DNA from: Lysobacterales bacterium
GTDB taxonomy: Bacteria > Pseudomonadota > Gammaproteobacteria > Xanthomonadales > SZUA-36
Direction: 5' to 3'
NCBI GenBank assembly: GCA_028289465.1
Contig: JANQPM010000035.1
Span: forward strand, 1 to 32,731
Length of the DNA stretch: 32,731 nucleotides
Both the position numbers and the translations under genes were made by a program. The notes under the pieces were generated by a model, which saw only the letters and a list, made by a program, of their open reading frames with translations, ran no database searches and was not told where the DNA came from. Shown in pieces: positions 14,872-24,884 of the stretch; within the stretch, counting starts at the first letter, position 1, and every line of letters begins with the position of its first letter.

Positions 14872-16329
14872 TCAGTTGCTCATGATATTGGTGCGGATTC
14901 GGCCCCACGGCGTCCGTTCCACGACCGCGACCCGGTTACGCCGGGTCTGCAATCCCAGCTCGTCATAGAAGGCAAAGATATCGGGGAACTCGGGGGACGT
15001 GGCTTCGTTGCGGTAGACCTCTGAAAATACTCGAGTGCCGGTCAGTTCATCCAATTTTTGCAGCAAAGTGGACGCGCGCCAGGTTCGCGTGTTTTGCATG
15101 CAGCAGTCATACAGTTTTGCCAGCGCGGTATCCAGGTTCTGTCGGCCGCCGGTCGCCCGCCGCAGGTGAATATCGGCCATCAGCAGAATGGCCGCACCGC
15201 TCCAGTAGACCCGCATATACCCGCCGTTCGCGCCCATATTGCGCGAAGCCCGGTTCAGCGGCTGGCCACGGGTGCCGTTGACGCCGCGCCGAAAGCCGTC
15301 GTGCAGTTTTTGCCACGCGAGATCTTCCGGCAGCCGTCCGTCCCGTGCCCGCAGCGTATTTTGGTAGTACGACGCCAGACCCTCGGACAGCCAGCGGTCA
15401 CGGCTGCTGACATACGGAATCAGCATATGGCTGAGTTCGTGGGTTGGCGTCCAGTCGTCGCGAAATTCGCTGAGGTCGCGCGTCTGGTCGATATAGAAAT
15501 GTGCGGCAACGCCGCCGCCCCGGGTCACCTGGGCCCATGGCACCGCTTCCCGCTGCCGGCCGATTGCAACCACCAGAATCTGCGGGCTGGGCTGCGGAAA
15601 GCTGCCGTGCACCTGCACCACCGAACGGGCGGCTTCCTCGACCCAGAAGTGAGCGTCGCGCCGCTGCCGCTCGCTGAAGCTGCCGACCGTGGCCACCCGC
15701 AGCGTACTGCCCGGTATCGAAATGCGTTCGACGCGTATATCGCCGACCGCAACCTTGGAACCCCACGAACGCGGTGACTTGTCTGGCCGGTATCGTCTGA
15801 TTGTGCCGTTGTCCGATATCCGCTGCCAGGGTGCCGATATGTCGAATCCGTCCGGCAGTTCCACGTCGATCACGGTCTCCCGCGGCCGCGAAGGCAGCCA
15901 GAACCAAAGCGGTGTGCTGGCCAGCAGGGTTTTCTCCCGCAGTAGTGCCAGCCGCCAGTTGTTTTCGTCCGATGCGGACTTCAGGTCGACCGCATAGGAC
16001 AGGCAGCTATTCGGTGCCATGCGCGGCAGTTGCAGCCGGCTCCGGCGGAAATTAGGCCGCTGTCGTTTTGTGTTGATACGGAACCAGCGAACGAAACGGT
16101 TGGCGTCGTCATCCACATAGAGTCGGTCCGGTGCGTCCCCGTCGAAGCAGGCTTTGACGACCACTTCGCGCAGGTCATCGGAAAACCGGACCTGATACCG
16201 GTCCGCTGCGCCGGCGGTGTGTGCGGCGATCAGTGCCAGCAACAGCAGAAGAAAGCGGATGATGGGTTTACCGGGGTGAAGCCCGGCGGGCCTGGTGACG
16301 GGCGATTGATGCAAATCGGTGGTATTCAT
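14872..16329 (-). CDS. Exported zinc peptidase-like protein (gluzincin)
   Basis: 485 residues from ATG 16329 (a TTG at 16350 would add seven). A hydrophobic stretch, IIRFLLLLLALIAAHTAGAA, at residues 23-42 is a signal peptide with an unusually long N-region, so the real start is not certain. The zinc site is THELSHMLIPY (His297, Glu298, His301) followed by LSEGLASYYQ, whose Glu316 is the third ligand; this HExxH plus 15 residues to Glu is the gluzincin pattern of M61/M1-like enzymes. The N-terminal 270 residues look like beta-rich domains, as in glycyl aminopeptidase-like M61 proteins. It likely acts in the periplasm or outside. The stop is 14 bp from the convergent PPTase gene. Confidence 0.85.
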   Translation of the reverse strand: MNTTDLHQSPVTRPAGLHPGKPIIRFLLLLLALIAAHTAGAADRYQVRFSDDLREVVVKACFDGDAPDRLYVDDDANRFVRWFRINTKRQRPNFRRSRLQLPRMAPNSCLSYAVDLKSASDENNWRLALLREKTLLASTPLWFWLPSRPRETVIDVELPDGFDISAPWQRISDNGTIRRYRPDKSPRSWGSKVAVGDIRVERISIPGSTLRVATVGSFSERQRRDAHFWVEEAARSVVQVHGSFPQPSPQILVVAIGRQREAVPWAQVTRGGGVAAHFYIDQTRDLSEFRDDWTPTHELSHMLIPYVSSRDRWLSEGLASYYQNTLRARDGRLPEDLAWQKLHDGFRRGVNGTRGQPLNRASRNMGANGGYMRVYWSGAAILLMADIHLRRATGGRQNLDTALAKLYDCCMQNTRTWRASTLLQKLDELTGTRVFSEVYRNEATSPEFPDIFAFYDELGLQTRRNRVAVVERTPWGRIRTNIMSN

Positions 16330-16416
16330 CAAATGACGGTTGACTCCCAACTGACAGTGTTACCGGTGACCCTGATACATGTTCGGCTGACAGTCGTTGT
16401 ATCATAGTGACTAACG

Positions 16417-16439
16417 CGCAAACGATTGGTTCGTTTGCG
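16417..16439. promoter_or_regulatory. Perfect inverted repeat in divergent promoter region
   Basis: CGCAAACG and CGTTTGCG (8 bp each) flank a 7-nt spacer (attggtt), between the divergent peptidase and phospholipase D genes. TATCAT, a -10-like hexamer, lies just upstream at about 16400. An operator is a reasonable guess. Confidence 0.4.
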
Positions 16440-16492
16440 GCAAAACGCACTGAATAGCGTTTAAAAAGAACAGAGAACCGCAACGGGGTGTG

Positions 16493-18301
16493 ATGTTTCC
16501 AAATTGTCGAACCTGGTTCGGCCCGCCGCTATGGCTGGTCTTGCTGAGCGCCTGCGGCATCAATCCGCAGTTACGTCAGCAGGTCGATACGCTGGTCGCG
16601 CAGGAGCGGCAGGCGGCCCTGAGCTGTCCGTCGGACCAAGTGAATCGCTGCGCGCTGCGGTCGTCGCTGGTCGCGCTTTCCGAACAGGATATGACGCTTG
16701 GCCGGCATCACATCGGGCTGCTTGAGACCGGCGCCGATGCGCTGGCCCTGCGCCTGCATTTGATTCGGGCCGCGCGGCAAACCATTGAGGCCCAGTACTT
16801 CATTTTCAGCGGCGACGACAGCGGCCGGCTGGTCATGCAGGAACTGGTGACGGCTGCCCGCCGCGGCGTCAAAGTCAGGCTGTTGTTCGATCAGTTGTTT
16901 TCGGTGTCCGATCTGAATGCGCTGACCAGCCTGGTCGTTGCCCACCGCAATCTGGAAGTTCGGGTGTATAACCCTACGTTTAACGAAGCGCGTACATCGA
17001 CCGGCGAGTTTGTCAGCGGTATCGCCTGTTGTTTCAGGCGTTTCAATCAGCGTATGCATAACAAGCTGCTGCTGGTTGACGGGCAGTTGGGAATCACCGG
17101 CGGCCGCAATATCTCGGACCGGTATTTCGATTACGACAGCCTGTATGTGTTCAAGGACCGCGATGTGCTGGTCAGCGGGCCGGTAGTCAGCCAGATGGAG
17201 GAATCTTTCGAGTGGTTCTGGCAGAGCGAAGTCACCTTGCCGCTGGAGCATTTGTCCGATGTCGCCGACCGTTTGCTGCAACGCGACGGGTTCGCCGATG
17301 CTGCCTACGCGGTGCCGGAGCGCTTTCGGGCGGTCGCGGCGCGTGCGGACGATCCCGCCTTCATTACCCAATCCATCATCGGCAGTCTGTGGCCGGTGGC
17401 CAATATCGCGTATTTTTCCGATCCGCCGCGAAAGCCGTTCCTGCGGCCGTCGACCAACCATGCCGATATCACCGAGCAATTGCACCGAATGATCTCCGGT
17501 GCGAAACGTTCGATAGTCATTCAATCGCCGTACCTGGTGCTGAGTCGGACCGCACGCAAGCTGTTTAAATCGCTGCGGCGTGAAAACCCCGAACTGGAAG
17601 TGGTGTTTTCTTCCAACAGCCTGGCCTCGACCGATGCCTATGCCGCGTATGCGTTCGCGCATAAGCGCAAAAAATATTACATCAAGCGCCTGGGGTTTCA
17701 TTTATACGAGTTCAAACCCTATCCCGGGGATCGTCATCTGTTCGTTCCGCGGTATGAACAGCTAAGCGCGGAAAAAGCCGCCGGGCTGTATCGTTCGGCG
17801 CTGGTGACCGGGGCTCCGGGCGAAGAGCGCGACGGCCCCAGAGTCGGCCTGCATGCGAAGTCCATCGTCGTGGATCAGCGCGTGGCAATGATCGGTTCGC
17901 ATAATTTCGATCCGCGCTCGGAAGGCCTGAACACCGAGAACGGCCTGATCATTACCGACGCACCCTTTGCACGGCATCTGGAAGAGCTGATTCGGCGCGA
18001 TATCGAGCCCCGTAACAGCTGGGTGGTTGCGGCCAAGCCGGGCAAGGTGCCGGTGGTGTCCGATATCGGTAATGCTATCGAAACGGTGTCCCGCTCGCTG
18101 CCGGTATTCGATGTCTGGCCGCTGCGGTATACCAGTGCATTCGAGCTGCGGGAAGGCTATCGGCCGGTAGCGCCCGATCATCCCGATTTCTACCGCAACT
18201 ACGTACCGATCGGCAGTTTTCCCGAGGTCACCACCACCAGACGCCAGGTAATGACCCGGATTATCGGTTCCTTTTTCGGTTTTCTGGCGCCCATTATGTA
18301 A
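16493..18301 (+). CDS. Phospholipase D/cardiolipin synthase-like lipoprotein
   Basis: 602 residues from ATG 16493. The N-terminus MFPNCRTWFGPPLWLVLLSA leads to a lipobox LSAC, with Cys21 as the lipid-attachment site, so it is a lipoprotein. Two HKD catalytic motifs are present: MHNKLLLVDGQLGITGGRN (His189, Lys191, Asp196) and LHAKSIVVDQRVAMIGSHN (His454, Lys456, Asp461), both with the trailing G-x-N. The family transfers phosphatidyl groups (cardiolipin synthase C-like, about 500 residues) or hydrolyses phosphodiesters. This one is about 100 residues longer, mostly at the C-terminus (about 530-602), which has no recognised domain. It stands alone behind a palindrome-containing promoter region. 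Confidence 0.92.
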   Translation: MFPNCRTWFGPPLWLVLLSACGINPQLRQQVDTLVAQERQAALSCPSDQVNRCALRSSLVALSEQDMTLGRHHIGLLETGADALALRLHLIRAARQTIEAQYFIFSGDDSGRLVMQELVTAARRGVKVRLLFDQLFSVSDLNALTSLVVAHRNLEVRVYNPTFNEARTSTGEFVSGIACCFRRFNQRMHNKLLLVDGQLGITGGRNISDRYFDYDSLYVFKDRDVLVSGPVVSQMEESFEWFWQSEVTLPLEHLSDVADRLLQRDGFADAAYAVPERFRAVAARADDPAFITQSIIGSLWPVANIAYFSDPPRKPFLRPSTNHADITEQLHRMISGAKRSIVIQSPYLVLSRTARKLFKSLRRENPELEVVFSSNSLASTDAYAAYAFAHKRKKYYIKRLGFHLYEFKPYPGDRHLFVPRYEQLSAEKAAGLYRSALVTGAPGEERDGPRVGLHAKSIVVDQRVAMIGSHNFDPRSEGLNTENGLIITDAPFARHLEELIRRDIEPRNSWVVAAKPGKVPVVSDIGNAIETVSRSLPVFDVWPLRYTSAFELREGYRPVAPDHPDFYRNYVPIGSFPEVTTTRRQVMTRIIGSFFGFLAPIM

Positions 18302-18413
18302 GCGTGTTTTTCGCGCGCTTCTCTTCTTTGGAAAAATTCTGTACTTCTCGTCGGGCTGTGGCACGAGGTTGAGGGTTCGTCAGTCCGATGCAGGAGCGCC
18401 TTCAGGCGAAGAC

Positions 18414-18449
18414 GTTAAGCGCGTGCAGGTGGAGTCAGACGCGCTTAAC
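18414..18449. terminator. Perfect 11-bp inverted repeat between convergent genes
   Basis: GTTAAGCGCGT (18414-18424) and ACGCGCTTAAC (18439-18449), loop 14 nt. It lies between the ends of the phospholipase gene and ubiB. A lone diverged REP half (CAGGAGCGCCTTCAGGCG, 18391-18408) sits beside it. It could be a bidirectional terminator without a T tract, or the remains of a REP unit. Confidence 0.4.
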
Positions 18450-18551
18450 GGTGCCGCAAGACGGACTTCATCCGGCCTTTCGGCGGCTGCGGGCACAATG
18501 CGTTGCAAATGCCAGTCCGGATTTTCGACGATGTCGTGTGTCTTATCGGCG

Positions 18552-20207
18552 TCAGCGGATTCTGCCGGCGATCCCCAGGCCGGCGGCCACGCTGGCCAGG
18601 CCCAGCGCAGACAAACCGAAAACGTGCCACGGGCCGGCCTCCAGGCCGATCAGCAGCGCGCCGGACAAACCGAAAACCGCGGCCGCGATGGCCTGTCGCG
18701 TAGTCCGGTTCGCCGAGCGGATATCTTCGCGCAGCCGGGTCAGTTCCTGCGATTCCAGTCTGGTCGCCAACTGGCCGCGGGTCGCCTGGCTCAGATACTT
18801 GTGAATCAGGCCCGGCATCTCCGGCGCCTGGGCCAGCCAGGCCGGCAGCCGCTGCCGCAGTTCCTGTGCGGTCTTGTCCAGTCCGTACTTCTCGCGAATG
18901 ATCGCCTCCAGTTCCGGCTTGGCCACAGCCCAGATATCGAGGTTGGGGTAGAGCTGCCGGCCCAGGCCCTCGATGTTCAGCAGCGTCTTCTGCAGCATGA
19001 TCAATTGCGGCTGAATGGTAAGCTGGAAACGGTGCGCGACCTGAAACAGCTTCATCAACAGCTCGCCGAACGAAATCTCGTTCAACGGCCGCGCGAAACT
19101 GGATTCGCCGACCGTTCGCACCGCCGCTTCCATTTCGTCGATGCGGACATCGGGCGGCACCCAGCCGGCCTCGACGTGCAGCTCGGCAACCCGGCGGTAG
19201 TCCTGGTTAAACAGTGCCAGGAAGTTTTCCGAAATATAGTGCAGGTCCTTCGGGCTCAGGCTGGCGACAATGCCGAAGTCCAGCGCGATAAATGACGGGT
19301 TTTGCGGATTGTCGGCATTGACCAGGATATTTCCGGGGTGCATGTCCGCATGAAACAAGTTGTCGCGAAACACCTGCGTGTAGAAGACGCGCACGCCGAG
19401 TTTGGCCAGGCGCTGCAAATCCACGCCGGCCGCGTTCAGAGCGTTGATGTTGCCGACCGGAATACCGGACACGCGCTCCATCACCAGCACGTCCTTTTTG
19501 CAGTACTGCCAGTACACTTCGGGTATGTACAGTTCCTTGGAGCGGTCGAAATTGCGCCGCAGCAGCGATGCGTTGGCCGCTTCGCGCTCCATGTCCAGCT
19601 CGTCAAAGACGACGGTCTCGAACTCCTCGACGATTTCCCGTGGGCGCACACGCCGGCCTTCGGTCCAGTAGCGGGCAGCCAGCCCGGCGATGGATTTCAG
19701 CAGGTCGATATCGCGCCGCAGTTGTTTTTCGATCTGCGGACGCACTACTTTGACCACTACTTTGCGGCCGTCATTCAGGGTTGCGGCATGCACCTGGGCA
19801 ATGGACGCAGAAGCCAGCGGTTCGGTATCAAAGGACTGAAACAGCTCCGCGACCGGGGCACCGAGCGATTGTTCGACGATAGCCTGGGCCTGATCGCCCG
19901 GAAATGGCGGCACATTGTCCTGCAGCTCGGCCAGTTCGTCGGCGATGTCGGGCGGCAGCAGGTCGCGCCGGGTCGACAGGATTTGCCCGAACTTCACAAA
20001 GACCGGACCGAGTTCCTCCAGCGCCAGACGCAGGCGTTCGCCCCGGGGTTTGCCGGCAACGCCGCGGCGGCCCCACGGCATCAGAACCCTTAACACGCGC
20101 ATCGGGCGGAAGAAATGCAGCGCGCCGGTCAGTTCGTCCAGGCGGTAGCGCGCGAGTATGGCGCTGATGTTCAGCAGGCGGCCGAACTGTCGTATGCCGT
20201 TGAACAC
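18552..20207 (-). CDS. ubiB: Ubiquinone biosynthesis atypical kinase/ATPase UbiB
   Basis: 551 residues from GTG 20207, which overlaps the ubiJ stop (TAGTG). This UbiB/ADCK-family protein supports ubiquinone synthesis at the inner membrane. The family KxGQ segment is VFVKFGQILSTRRDLLPPDI (Lys72, Gln75), followed by the Ala-rich loop ASASIAQVHAATL, the lysine of KVVVKVVRP, FHADMHPGNILV (catalytic loop) and ALDFG (metal Asp). Two C-terminal membrane helices (about residues 505-545, AIAAAVFGLSGALLIGL and FGLSALGLASVAAG) anchor it. Length matches E. coli UbiB (546). It is the last gene of ubiE-ubiJ-ubiB. Confidence 0.96.
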   Translation of the reverse strand: MFNGIRQFGRLLNISAILARYRLDELTGALHFFRPMRVLRVLMPWGRRGVAGKPRGERLRLALEELGPVFVKFGQILSTRRDLLPPDIADELAELQDNVPPFPGDQAQAIVEQSLGAPVAELFQSFDTEPLASASIAQVHAATLNDGRKVVVKVVRPQIEKQLRRDIDLLKSIAGLAARYWTEGRRVRPREIVEEFETVVFDELDMEREAANASLLRRNFDRSKELYIPEVYWQYCKKDVLVMERVSGIPVGNINALNAAGVDLQRLAKLGVRVFYTQVFRDNLFHADMHPGNILVNADNPQNPSFIALDFGIVASLSPKDLHYISENFLALFNQDYRRVAELHVEAGWVPPDVRIDEMEAAVRTVGESSFARPLNEISFGELLMKLFQVAHRFQLTIQPQLIMLQKTLLNIEGLGRQLYPNLDIWAVAKPELEAIIREKYGLDKTAQELRQRLPAWLAQAPEMPGLIHKYLSQATRGQLATRLESQELTRLREDIRSANRTTRQAIAAAVFGLSGALLIGLEAGPWHVFGLSALGLASVAAGLGIAGRIR

Positions 20208-20824
20208 TAAGGCCGGTTCTCTTCCAGCCGCCGAATGCGTGCTTCCAGCCGGTCGACTGCATCGCGCAGGTCGTCGACCGAATCGTGGAAGCGTTCGGCC
20301 TGCTTCGGATGGGGTGTGAGGCCCGACTCTTCGGTCAGATAGTCTCTGAGCATGGCCTGAGTAGACGCGGCAGAGCTTTTCAGCCAGCGTCCGCTTTCCC
20401 GCGCACCTACTGCCAATTGATGGCCGAGCACGTCGCCGAAAATGCGGGTCAGCGGCGCTTCCCAGTCCGGATCGAGTTTGCGGAACAACTGCTCCAGATC
20501 GCGGGCCAGGTTTGCATTGCCTTGAATCTCGACCGTTGACTGCGAGCTGCCCCAGTCCGGCATGGCCATGGAAAACAGCGCCTGCGGCGTGCCGCGGATT
20601 ACCGTATCGGCATCCTCGTCATACTCCGCGCTGACCCTGAATTCGCCGTCGGCCACCCGGAATGCCAGCGGCAGATTGAGACCTTGCAGTTCAATCGTCA
20701 GCGATTTGTTTTCCAGCGCTGCAACGCGCTGGTCAATGCCATCGTCCAGCGCCAGCAACTGGTTGATGCTGGTTTGCATGAAACGCGCCAGCAGATGGGG
20801 AATAGGCGTTTTGAAATCAGACAT
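20207..20824 (-). CDS. ubiJ: Ubiquinone biosynthesis accessory factor UbiJ
   Basis: 205 residues from ATG 20824, which overlaps the end of ubiE by 8 bp. The N-terminal SCP2-like lipid-binding domain ([39 protein letters not shown]) binds ubiquinone intermediates. The C-terminus, [20 protein letters not shown], is a coiled coil as in E. coli UbiJ (201 residues). UbiJ scaffolds the aerobic Ubi complex. The overlapping start and the GTG of ubiB at its stop show tight translational coupling. Confidence 0.94.
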   Translation of the reverse strand: MSDFKTPIPHLLARFMQTSINQLLALDDGIDQRVAALENKSLTIELQGLNLPLAFRVADGEFRVSAEYDEDADTVIRGTPQALFSMAMPDWGSSQSTVEIQGNANLARDLEQLFRKLDPDWEAPLTRIFGDVLGHQLAVGARESGRWLKSSAASTQAMLRDYLTEESGLTPHPKQAERFHDSVDDLRDAVDRLEARIRRLEENRP

Positions 20825-21563
20825 GGTAACCGCTGTGTATCGCGACAATACCGCCGGAAAGATCGCGGAACCTGACTCGCTCGAAACCGGCCTCGCGCAT
20901 CATGCCGGCCAGCGCTTCCTGATCCGGATGCCGGCGGATCGATTCGGCCAGATAACGGTAGCTGCCTTCGTCGTTCGCGACCACTTTGCCCAGGGCCGGC
21001 AGAATGTTGAATGAATAGATATCGTACAGTTTGCCCAGGCCTTCGCTGGTGACTTTGGAAAATTCCAGTATCAGCGCCTTGCCGCCCGGTTTCAGTACGC
21101 GGTGCATTTCTGCCAGCGCAGCCGGCTTGTCGGTCACGTTGCGCAGGCCGAAGGCGATAGTGATCAGGTCGAACCCGCCGTCCGGGAACGGCAGGGATTC
21201 GGCATTGAGCAGGGCGTAGTCGACGTTGCCGACAATACCCCGGTCTTCCATTCGCTGACGTCCGACCCGCAGCATGTCGGCGTTGATGTCGGACAGGATG
21301 ATTCTTCCCCGCCGGCCGATTCGGGCATGCAGCAATGCGCTGATATCGCCGGTGCCACCGGCGAGGTCCAGTACCTGGTGGCCGGGCCGCACGCCGCTGG
21401 TGGCAACGAAATGGCGCTTCCAGAGCCGGTGTATGCCCATCGACATCATGTCGTTCATCAGGTCGTATTTTTTTGCGACCGACGAGAATACTTCATCCAC
21501 CAAGCGGGTCTTTTCCGCCACCGGTACTTCCCGGTAGCCGAAGTGGGTGGTTGGTTTGCTCAT
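20817..21563 (-). CDS. ubiE: Ubiquinone/menaquinone C-methyltransferase UbiE
   Basis: 248 residues from ATG 21563, chosen because [18 protein letters not shown] is the family start; a longer frame to 21605 adds non-conserved sequence. The SAM-binding motif is [15 protein letters not shown], with post-motifs [15 protein letters not shown] and [16 protein letters not shown] (Ubie_methyltran signatures). It methylates the ring carbon in ubiquinone (and menaquinone where made). It is the first gene of the ubiE-ubiJ-ubiB cluster; the upstream intergenic stretch of about 180 bp precedes the divergent antiporter gene. Confidence 0.96.
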   Translation of the reverse strand: MSKPTTHFGYREVPVAEKTRLVDEVFSSVAKKYDLMNDMMSMGIHRLWKRHFVATSGVRPGHQVLDLAGGTGDISALLHARIGRRGRIILSDINADMLRVGRQRMEDRGIVGNVDYALLNAESLPFPDGGFDLITIAFGLRNVTDKPAALAEMHRVLKPGGKALILEFSKVTSEGLGKLYDIYSFNILPALGKVVANDEGSYRYLAESIRRHPDQEALAGMMREAGFERVRFRDLSGGIVAIHSGYHV

Positions 21564-21741
21564 GCCTGCCTGCCCTTGGGCGCACTCTGTATCGGGACTA
21601 CGCATTTTCCTTGAATCCGGCGGGGATAGCCAGCATCAAACCGGGCGATGCGGTTACCGCGGCTCGAAGAGGCATCGCGGTGCGTTGGTAGCCGCCTGTC
21701 AATCCGATAGACTGTGCCCTGTCCGGGAATAAGGAGGCGTA

Positions 21742-23532
21742 GTGGAAACCGCTCTGTTGATCGCGTTGTTAATGACCCTGGGCGTGCTGTGCCAGTGGAT
21801 GGCCTGGCGCATGCGCTTGCCGGCGATTTTGTTTTTGCTGCTTTCGGGCCTGGTTCTGGGCCCCGGCCTTGGCGTGCTGCACCCCGATACGCTGCTCGGT
21901 GATTTGCTGTTTCCGGTCGTTTCACTCGGCGTGGCCGTCATTCTGTTTGAAGGCAGTCTGACGCTGCGCTTTTCCGATATTCGCAGCGTGACCCGGATCA
22001 TCCGCAACCTGACCAGTATCGGCGTTCTGATGACCTGGGGCGTGATGGGGGTCGCGGCGCATTACCTGGCCGGGCTGTCCTGGCCGCTGGCATTTCTGTT
22101 CGGTGCGCTGGTTTCGGTGACCGGCCCAACCGTTATCGTACCGATGCTTCGGGGCATTCGGCCGACTGCCAGGGTCGCGAACATCCTTCGCTGGGAAGGC
22201 ATACTGGTCGACCCGATAGGTGCTGTGCTGGCCGTGCTGGTATTTGAGCTGATCGTCAGCGGCTTCCACCAGTCGGAATCGCTGCTGGAGTTTCTGAAAG
22301 TCGTGATGCTGGGGTCGGTCTGGGGCATTGCCGGCGGCTGGTTGTTCGGCCGCATGCTGGCGGTGCATGCTTTCCCGGATTACCTGCAAAACTATGCGGC
22401 GCTGGCTTTCGTGCTGCTGGTGTTCACCGTATCCAATACCTTCGGCGACGAATCCGGGCTGGTCGCGGTCACGGTAATGGGCATTATTCTGGCCAACAAC
22501 AAGGACATCGACGTTGAGGAACTGCTGTCGTTCAAGGAGCATCTGACCGTCGTTCTGATCTCCGTGCTGTTCATTCTGCTGGCCGCACGGCTGGATTTCG
22601 AGCTGGTTCGCAGCTTGGGCTGGCCCAGCCTGTGGGTATTGCTGGCGGCGCTGTTTGTCGCGCGGCCGCTGTCGATTTTGATTTCCAGTATTAACACCAG
22701 CGTTAACTTCCGCGAGGGCCTGCTGCTGTCCTGGATAGCGCCGCGCGGCATCGTCGCGGCCGCGGTCTCTGCGCTGTTTGCGCTGCGGCTGGAGGAAAAG
22801 GGCGTTGCCGGAGCCGAAGCGATCGTGCCGCTGACCTTCGTGATGATCATTGGCACGGTGGTGGTGCAGAGCCTGACAGCCGGCTGGCTGGCACGCCGGC
22901 TCGGGCTTTCCAGCCGGGGCGAGCAGGGGGTGCTGATCGCCGGGTCCAACAAGGTGGCGCTGGCCATCGGCGAGGCGCTGCAAAAACACGATATCAAGGT
23001 GAAAGTAGCTGATACCCGGCGCGACGGACTGAAAGAAGCCCGTATGAAGGGGATGGAGATTTTCTTCGGCAGTCCGCTGTCCGAGCACGCGGACCGGTTT
23101 ATGGATCTGACCGGCTACACGCACTTGCTGGCCATTTCGCGGAACGCGGAGGCGAACGCTGTGATTTGTTCGCGCTATAAGCATGATTTCGGCCCGAAGC
23201 GCGCATTCAGCGTTCAGTCGGGGGGCGATGAAACCGATGAGCGGGAAGGTTTCGCAATGGGCCTGCGCAGCAATGTGCTGTTCGGCAAGGACGTGACCTG
23301 GGCCAAACTGGCCAGCCTGCTCAGCCAGGGCGCGGTCATTAAGTCCACCCGGCTTAGCGATACATTCGATTTTGAGGCTTACCGGGCGCAATACGGCAAG
23401 GCCGCGATCATTCTGTTCCTGCTCGATGGGGGCGGCAAGCTACGCGTGATCTCGCCGGGCGGGGAGATCCATCCGGAACCCGGCTGGGTGCTGATCAGTC
23501 TGGTGTTTGATCAGGAAGCTGCCGGCGCCTAG
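21742..23532 (+). CDS. CPA1-type cation/proton antiporter with TrkA-N domain
   Basis: 596 residues from GTG 21742, with AAGGAGGC 7 bp upstream. Residues 1-390 hold about 12 membrane helices: LPAILFLLLSGLVLGPGLG (the typical helix near the N-terminus), FEGSLTLRF, GALVSVTGPTVIVPMLR and EGILVDPIGAVLAVLVFE with the Asp of the ion site, then LLSWIAPRGIVAAAVSALFA. Residues about 395-510 are a cytoplasmic TrkA-N/RCK domain (LIAGSNKVALAIGEAL, VADTRRDGLKEARMKGMEIF); its nucleotide loop is GSNKVA, not the classic GxGxxG, so binding may differ. The last 80 residues resemble a TrkA-C-like tail. It should exchange Na+ or K+ for H+. It ends 14 bp from the convergent hslU. Confidence 0.9.
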   Translation: METALLIALLMTLGVLCQWMAWRMRLPAILFLLLSGLVLGPGLGVLHPDTLLGDLLFPVVSLGVAVILFEGSLTLRFSDIRSVTRIIRNLTSIGVLMTWGVMGVAAHYLAGLSWPLAFLFGALVSVTGPTVIVPMLRGIRPTARVANILRWEGILVDPIGAVLAVLVFELIVSGFHQSESLLEFLKVVMLGSVWGIAGGWLFGRMLAVHAFPDYLQNYAALAFVLLVFTVSNTFGDESGLVAVTVMGIILANNKDIDVEELLSFKEHLTVVLISVLFILLAARLDFELVRSLGWPSLWVLLAALFVARPLSILISSINTSVNFREGLLLSWIAPRGIVAAAVSALFALRLEEKGVAGAEAIVPLTFVMIIGTVVVQSLTAGWLARRLGLSSRGEQGVLIAGSNKVALAIGEALQKHDIKVKVADTRRDGLKEARMKGMEIFFGSPLSEHADRFMDLTGYTHLLAISRNAEANAVICSRYKHDFGPKRAFSVQSGGDETDEREGFAMGLRSNVLFGKDVTWAKLASLLSQGAVIKSTRLSDTFDFEAYRAQYGKAAIILFLLDGGGKLRVISPGGEIHPEPGWVLISLVFDQEAAGA

Positions 23533-23546
23533 CGTACCCGCCGACG

Positions 23547-24881
23547 TTACAGGATATAGCGGCTCAGATCTTCGTTACCGGCCAGTTCTTCCAGATGTTC
23601 GTCTACGTAGGCGGCGTCGACCAGCACCTTGTCGCCGGTCCGGTCCGGTGCTTCAAAGGACACCACGTCCAGCAGCCGCTCCATCAGCGTATGCAGGCGC
23701 CGAGCACCGATATTCTCGGTATTCTCGTTGACTTTCCAAGCCAGTTCCGCAATGCGCCTGACGCCGTCCCCGGTGAATTGGATGTGTACGCCCTCGGTTT
23801 CCATCAGTGCGCGGTACTGCTCGGTCAGCGACGCGTTGGGCTCGGTCAGGATGCGGTTGAAATCATCGACGGTCAGTGCCCGTAATTCCACCCGGATCGG
23901 CAGCCGTCCCTGAAGTTCTGGAATCAAATCGGACGGCTTGGACAGATGGAAGGCACCGCTGGCGATAAACAGAATATGATCGGTTTTGATCATGCCGTAG
24001 CGGGTGGACACCGTGCTGCCTTCCACCAGAGGCAGCAAGTCCCGCTGTACGCCTTCGCGTGAGACATCGGCGCCACCGTACTCGGAACGCTTCGCAACCT
24101 TGTCCAGCTCGTCGATAAACACAATGCCGTTCTGTTCGGCATTGGTCAGCGCCTGCTGCTTGGTTTCTTCTTCGTTGATTAACTTGGCCGCCTCGTCCTC
24201 GATCAGCAGCGGCAGCGCATCGCCGATCTTGGCCTTGCGCTTTTGCTGCCGGCCGCCGGACAGATTCTGAAACATGCCCTGCAACTGGCTGGCCATTTCC
24301 TCCATGCCGGGCGGAGTCATAATCTCGACCCCGACAGACTGGGAGACTTCGAATTCGATTTCGCGCTCGTCCAGCTCTCCGTCCAGCAGTTTGCGGCGGA
24401 GTTTCTTGCGCGTCTCGTCCTCCGGTACTTCGGTTTCCGGTTCGTTGGCGAACCCGAAGGATTGCCGTGTCGGCAGCAGCGCGTCCATAACCCGGTCGTA
24501 AGCCGCATCATGGGCCCGCGGCCGGACTTTGGCCATGGCCTGCTCCCGGGTCATTTTGATCGACACGTCAACCAGGTCGCGAATGATGGACTCGACATCC
24601 TTGCCGACATAGCCGACTTCGGTGAACTTGGTCGCTTCCACTTTGATGAAAGGCGCGTTAGCCAGTTGCGCCAGACGCCGAGCGATCTCGGTTTTACCGA
24701 CCCCGGTGGGTCCGATCATCAGAATATTTTTCGGCGTGATTTCATTGCGTAGCTGATCGTCCACCTGCATACGGCGCCAGCGGTTGCGCAACGCGATCGC
24801 AACCGCGCGCTTGGCATCGCTCTGGCCGATGATATGGCGGTCCAGTTCCTGGACGATTTCCCTTGGCGTCATTTGCGACAT
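23547..24881 (-). CDS. hslU: ATP-dependent protease ATPase subunit HslU
   Basis: 444 residues, the normal HslU length. The N-terminus [17 protein letters not shown] is diagnostic. Walker A is GPTGVGKT (57-64), followed by the pore motif [14 protein letters not shown] (GYVG) and Walker [14 protein letters not shown]. The I domain in the middle (about residues 110-245) is present, and sensor 2 falls near [15 protein letters not shown]. The C-terminus ends EDLSRYIL, the tail that inserts into HslV and activates it. HslU unfolds substrates and feeds them to HslV. It starts 3 bp after the hslV stop and is translated with it. Confidence 0.98.
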   Translation of the reverse strand: MSQMTPREIVQELDRHIIGQSDAKRAVAIALRNRWRRMQVDDQLRNEITPKNILMIGPTGVGKTEIARRLAQLANAPFIKVEATKFTEVGYVGKDVESIIRDLVDVSIKMTREQAMAKVRPRAHDAAYDRVMDALLPTRQSFGFANEPETEVPEDETRKKLRRKLLDGELDEREIEFEVSQSVGVEIMTPPGMEEMASQLQGMFQNLSGGRQQKRKAKIGDALPLLIEDEAAKLINEEETKQQALTNAEQNGIVFIDELDKVAKRSEYGGADVSREGVQRDLLPLVEGSTVSTRYGMIKTDHILFIASGAFHLSKPSDLIPELQGRLPIRVELRALTVDDFNRILTEPNASLTEQYRALMETEGVHIQFTGDGVRRIAELAWKVNENTENIGARRLHTLMERLLDVVSFEAPDRTGDKVLVDAAYVDEHLEELAGNEDLSRYIL

Positions 24882-24884
24882 GAC

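Noticed and set aside
16571..17701. A 376-codon minus-strand frame across the phospholipase D gene
   Set aside because: The plus strand has both HKD motifs; the minus frame is a shadow.
18369..19295. A 308-codon plus-strand frame overlapping the ubiB end
   Set aside because: Antisense to ubiB, Arg/Gln-rich, no motif, no ribosome site.
21922..23391. A 489-codon open frame on the minus strand, opposite the antiporter
   Set aside because: The plus strand encodes a clear transporter with membrane helices and a ribosome site. The minus frame is Gln/His/Arg-rich and has no recognisable domain.
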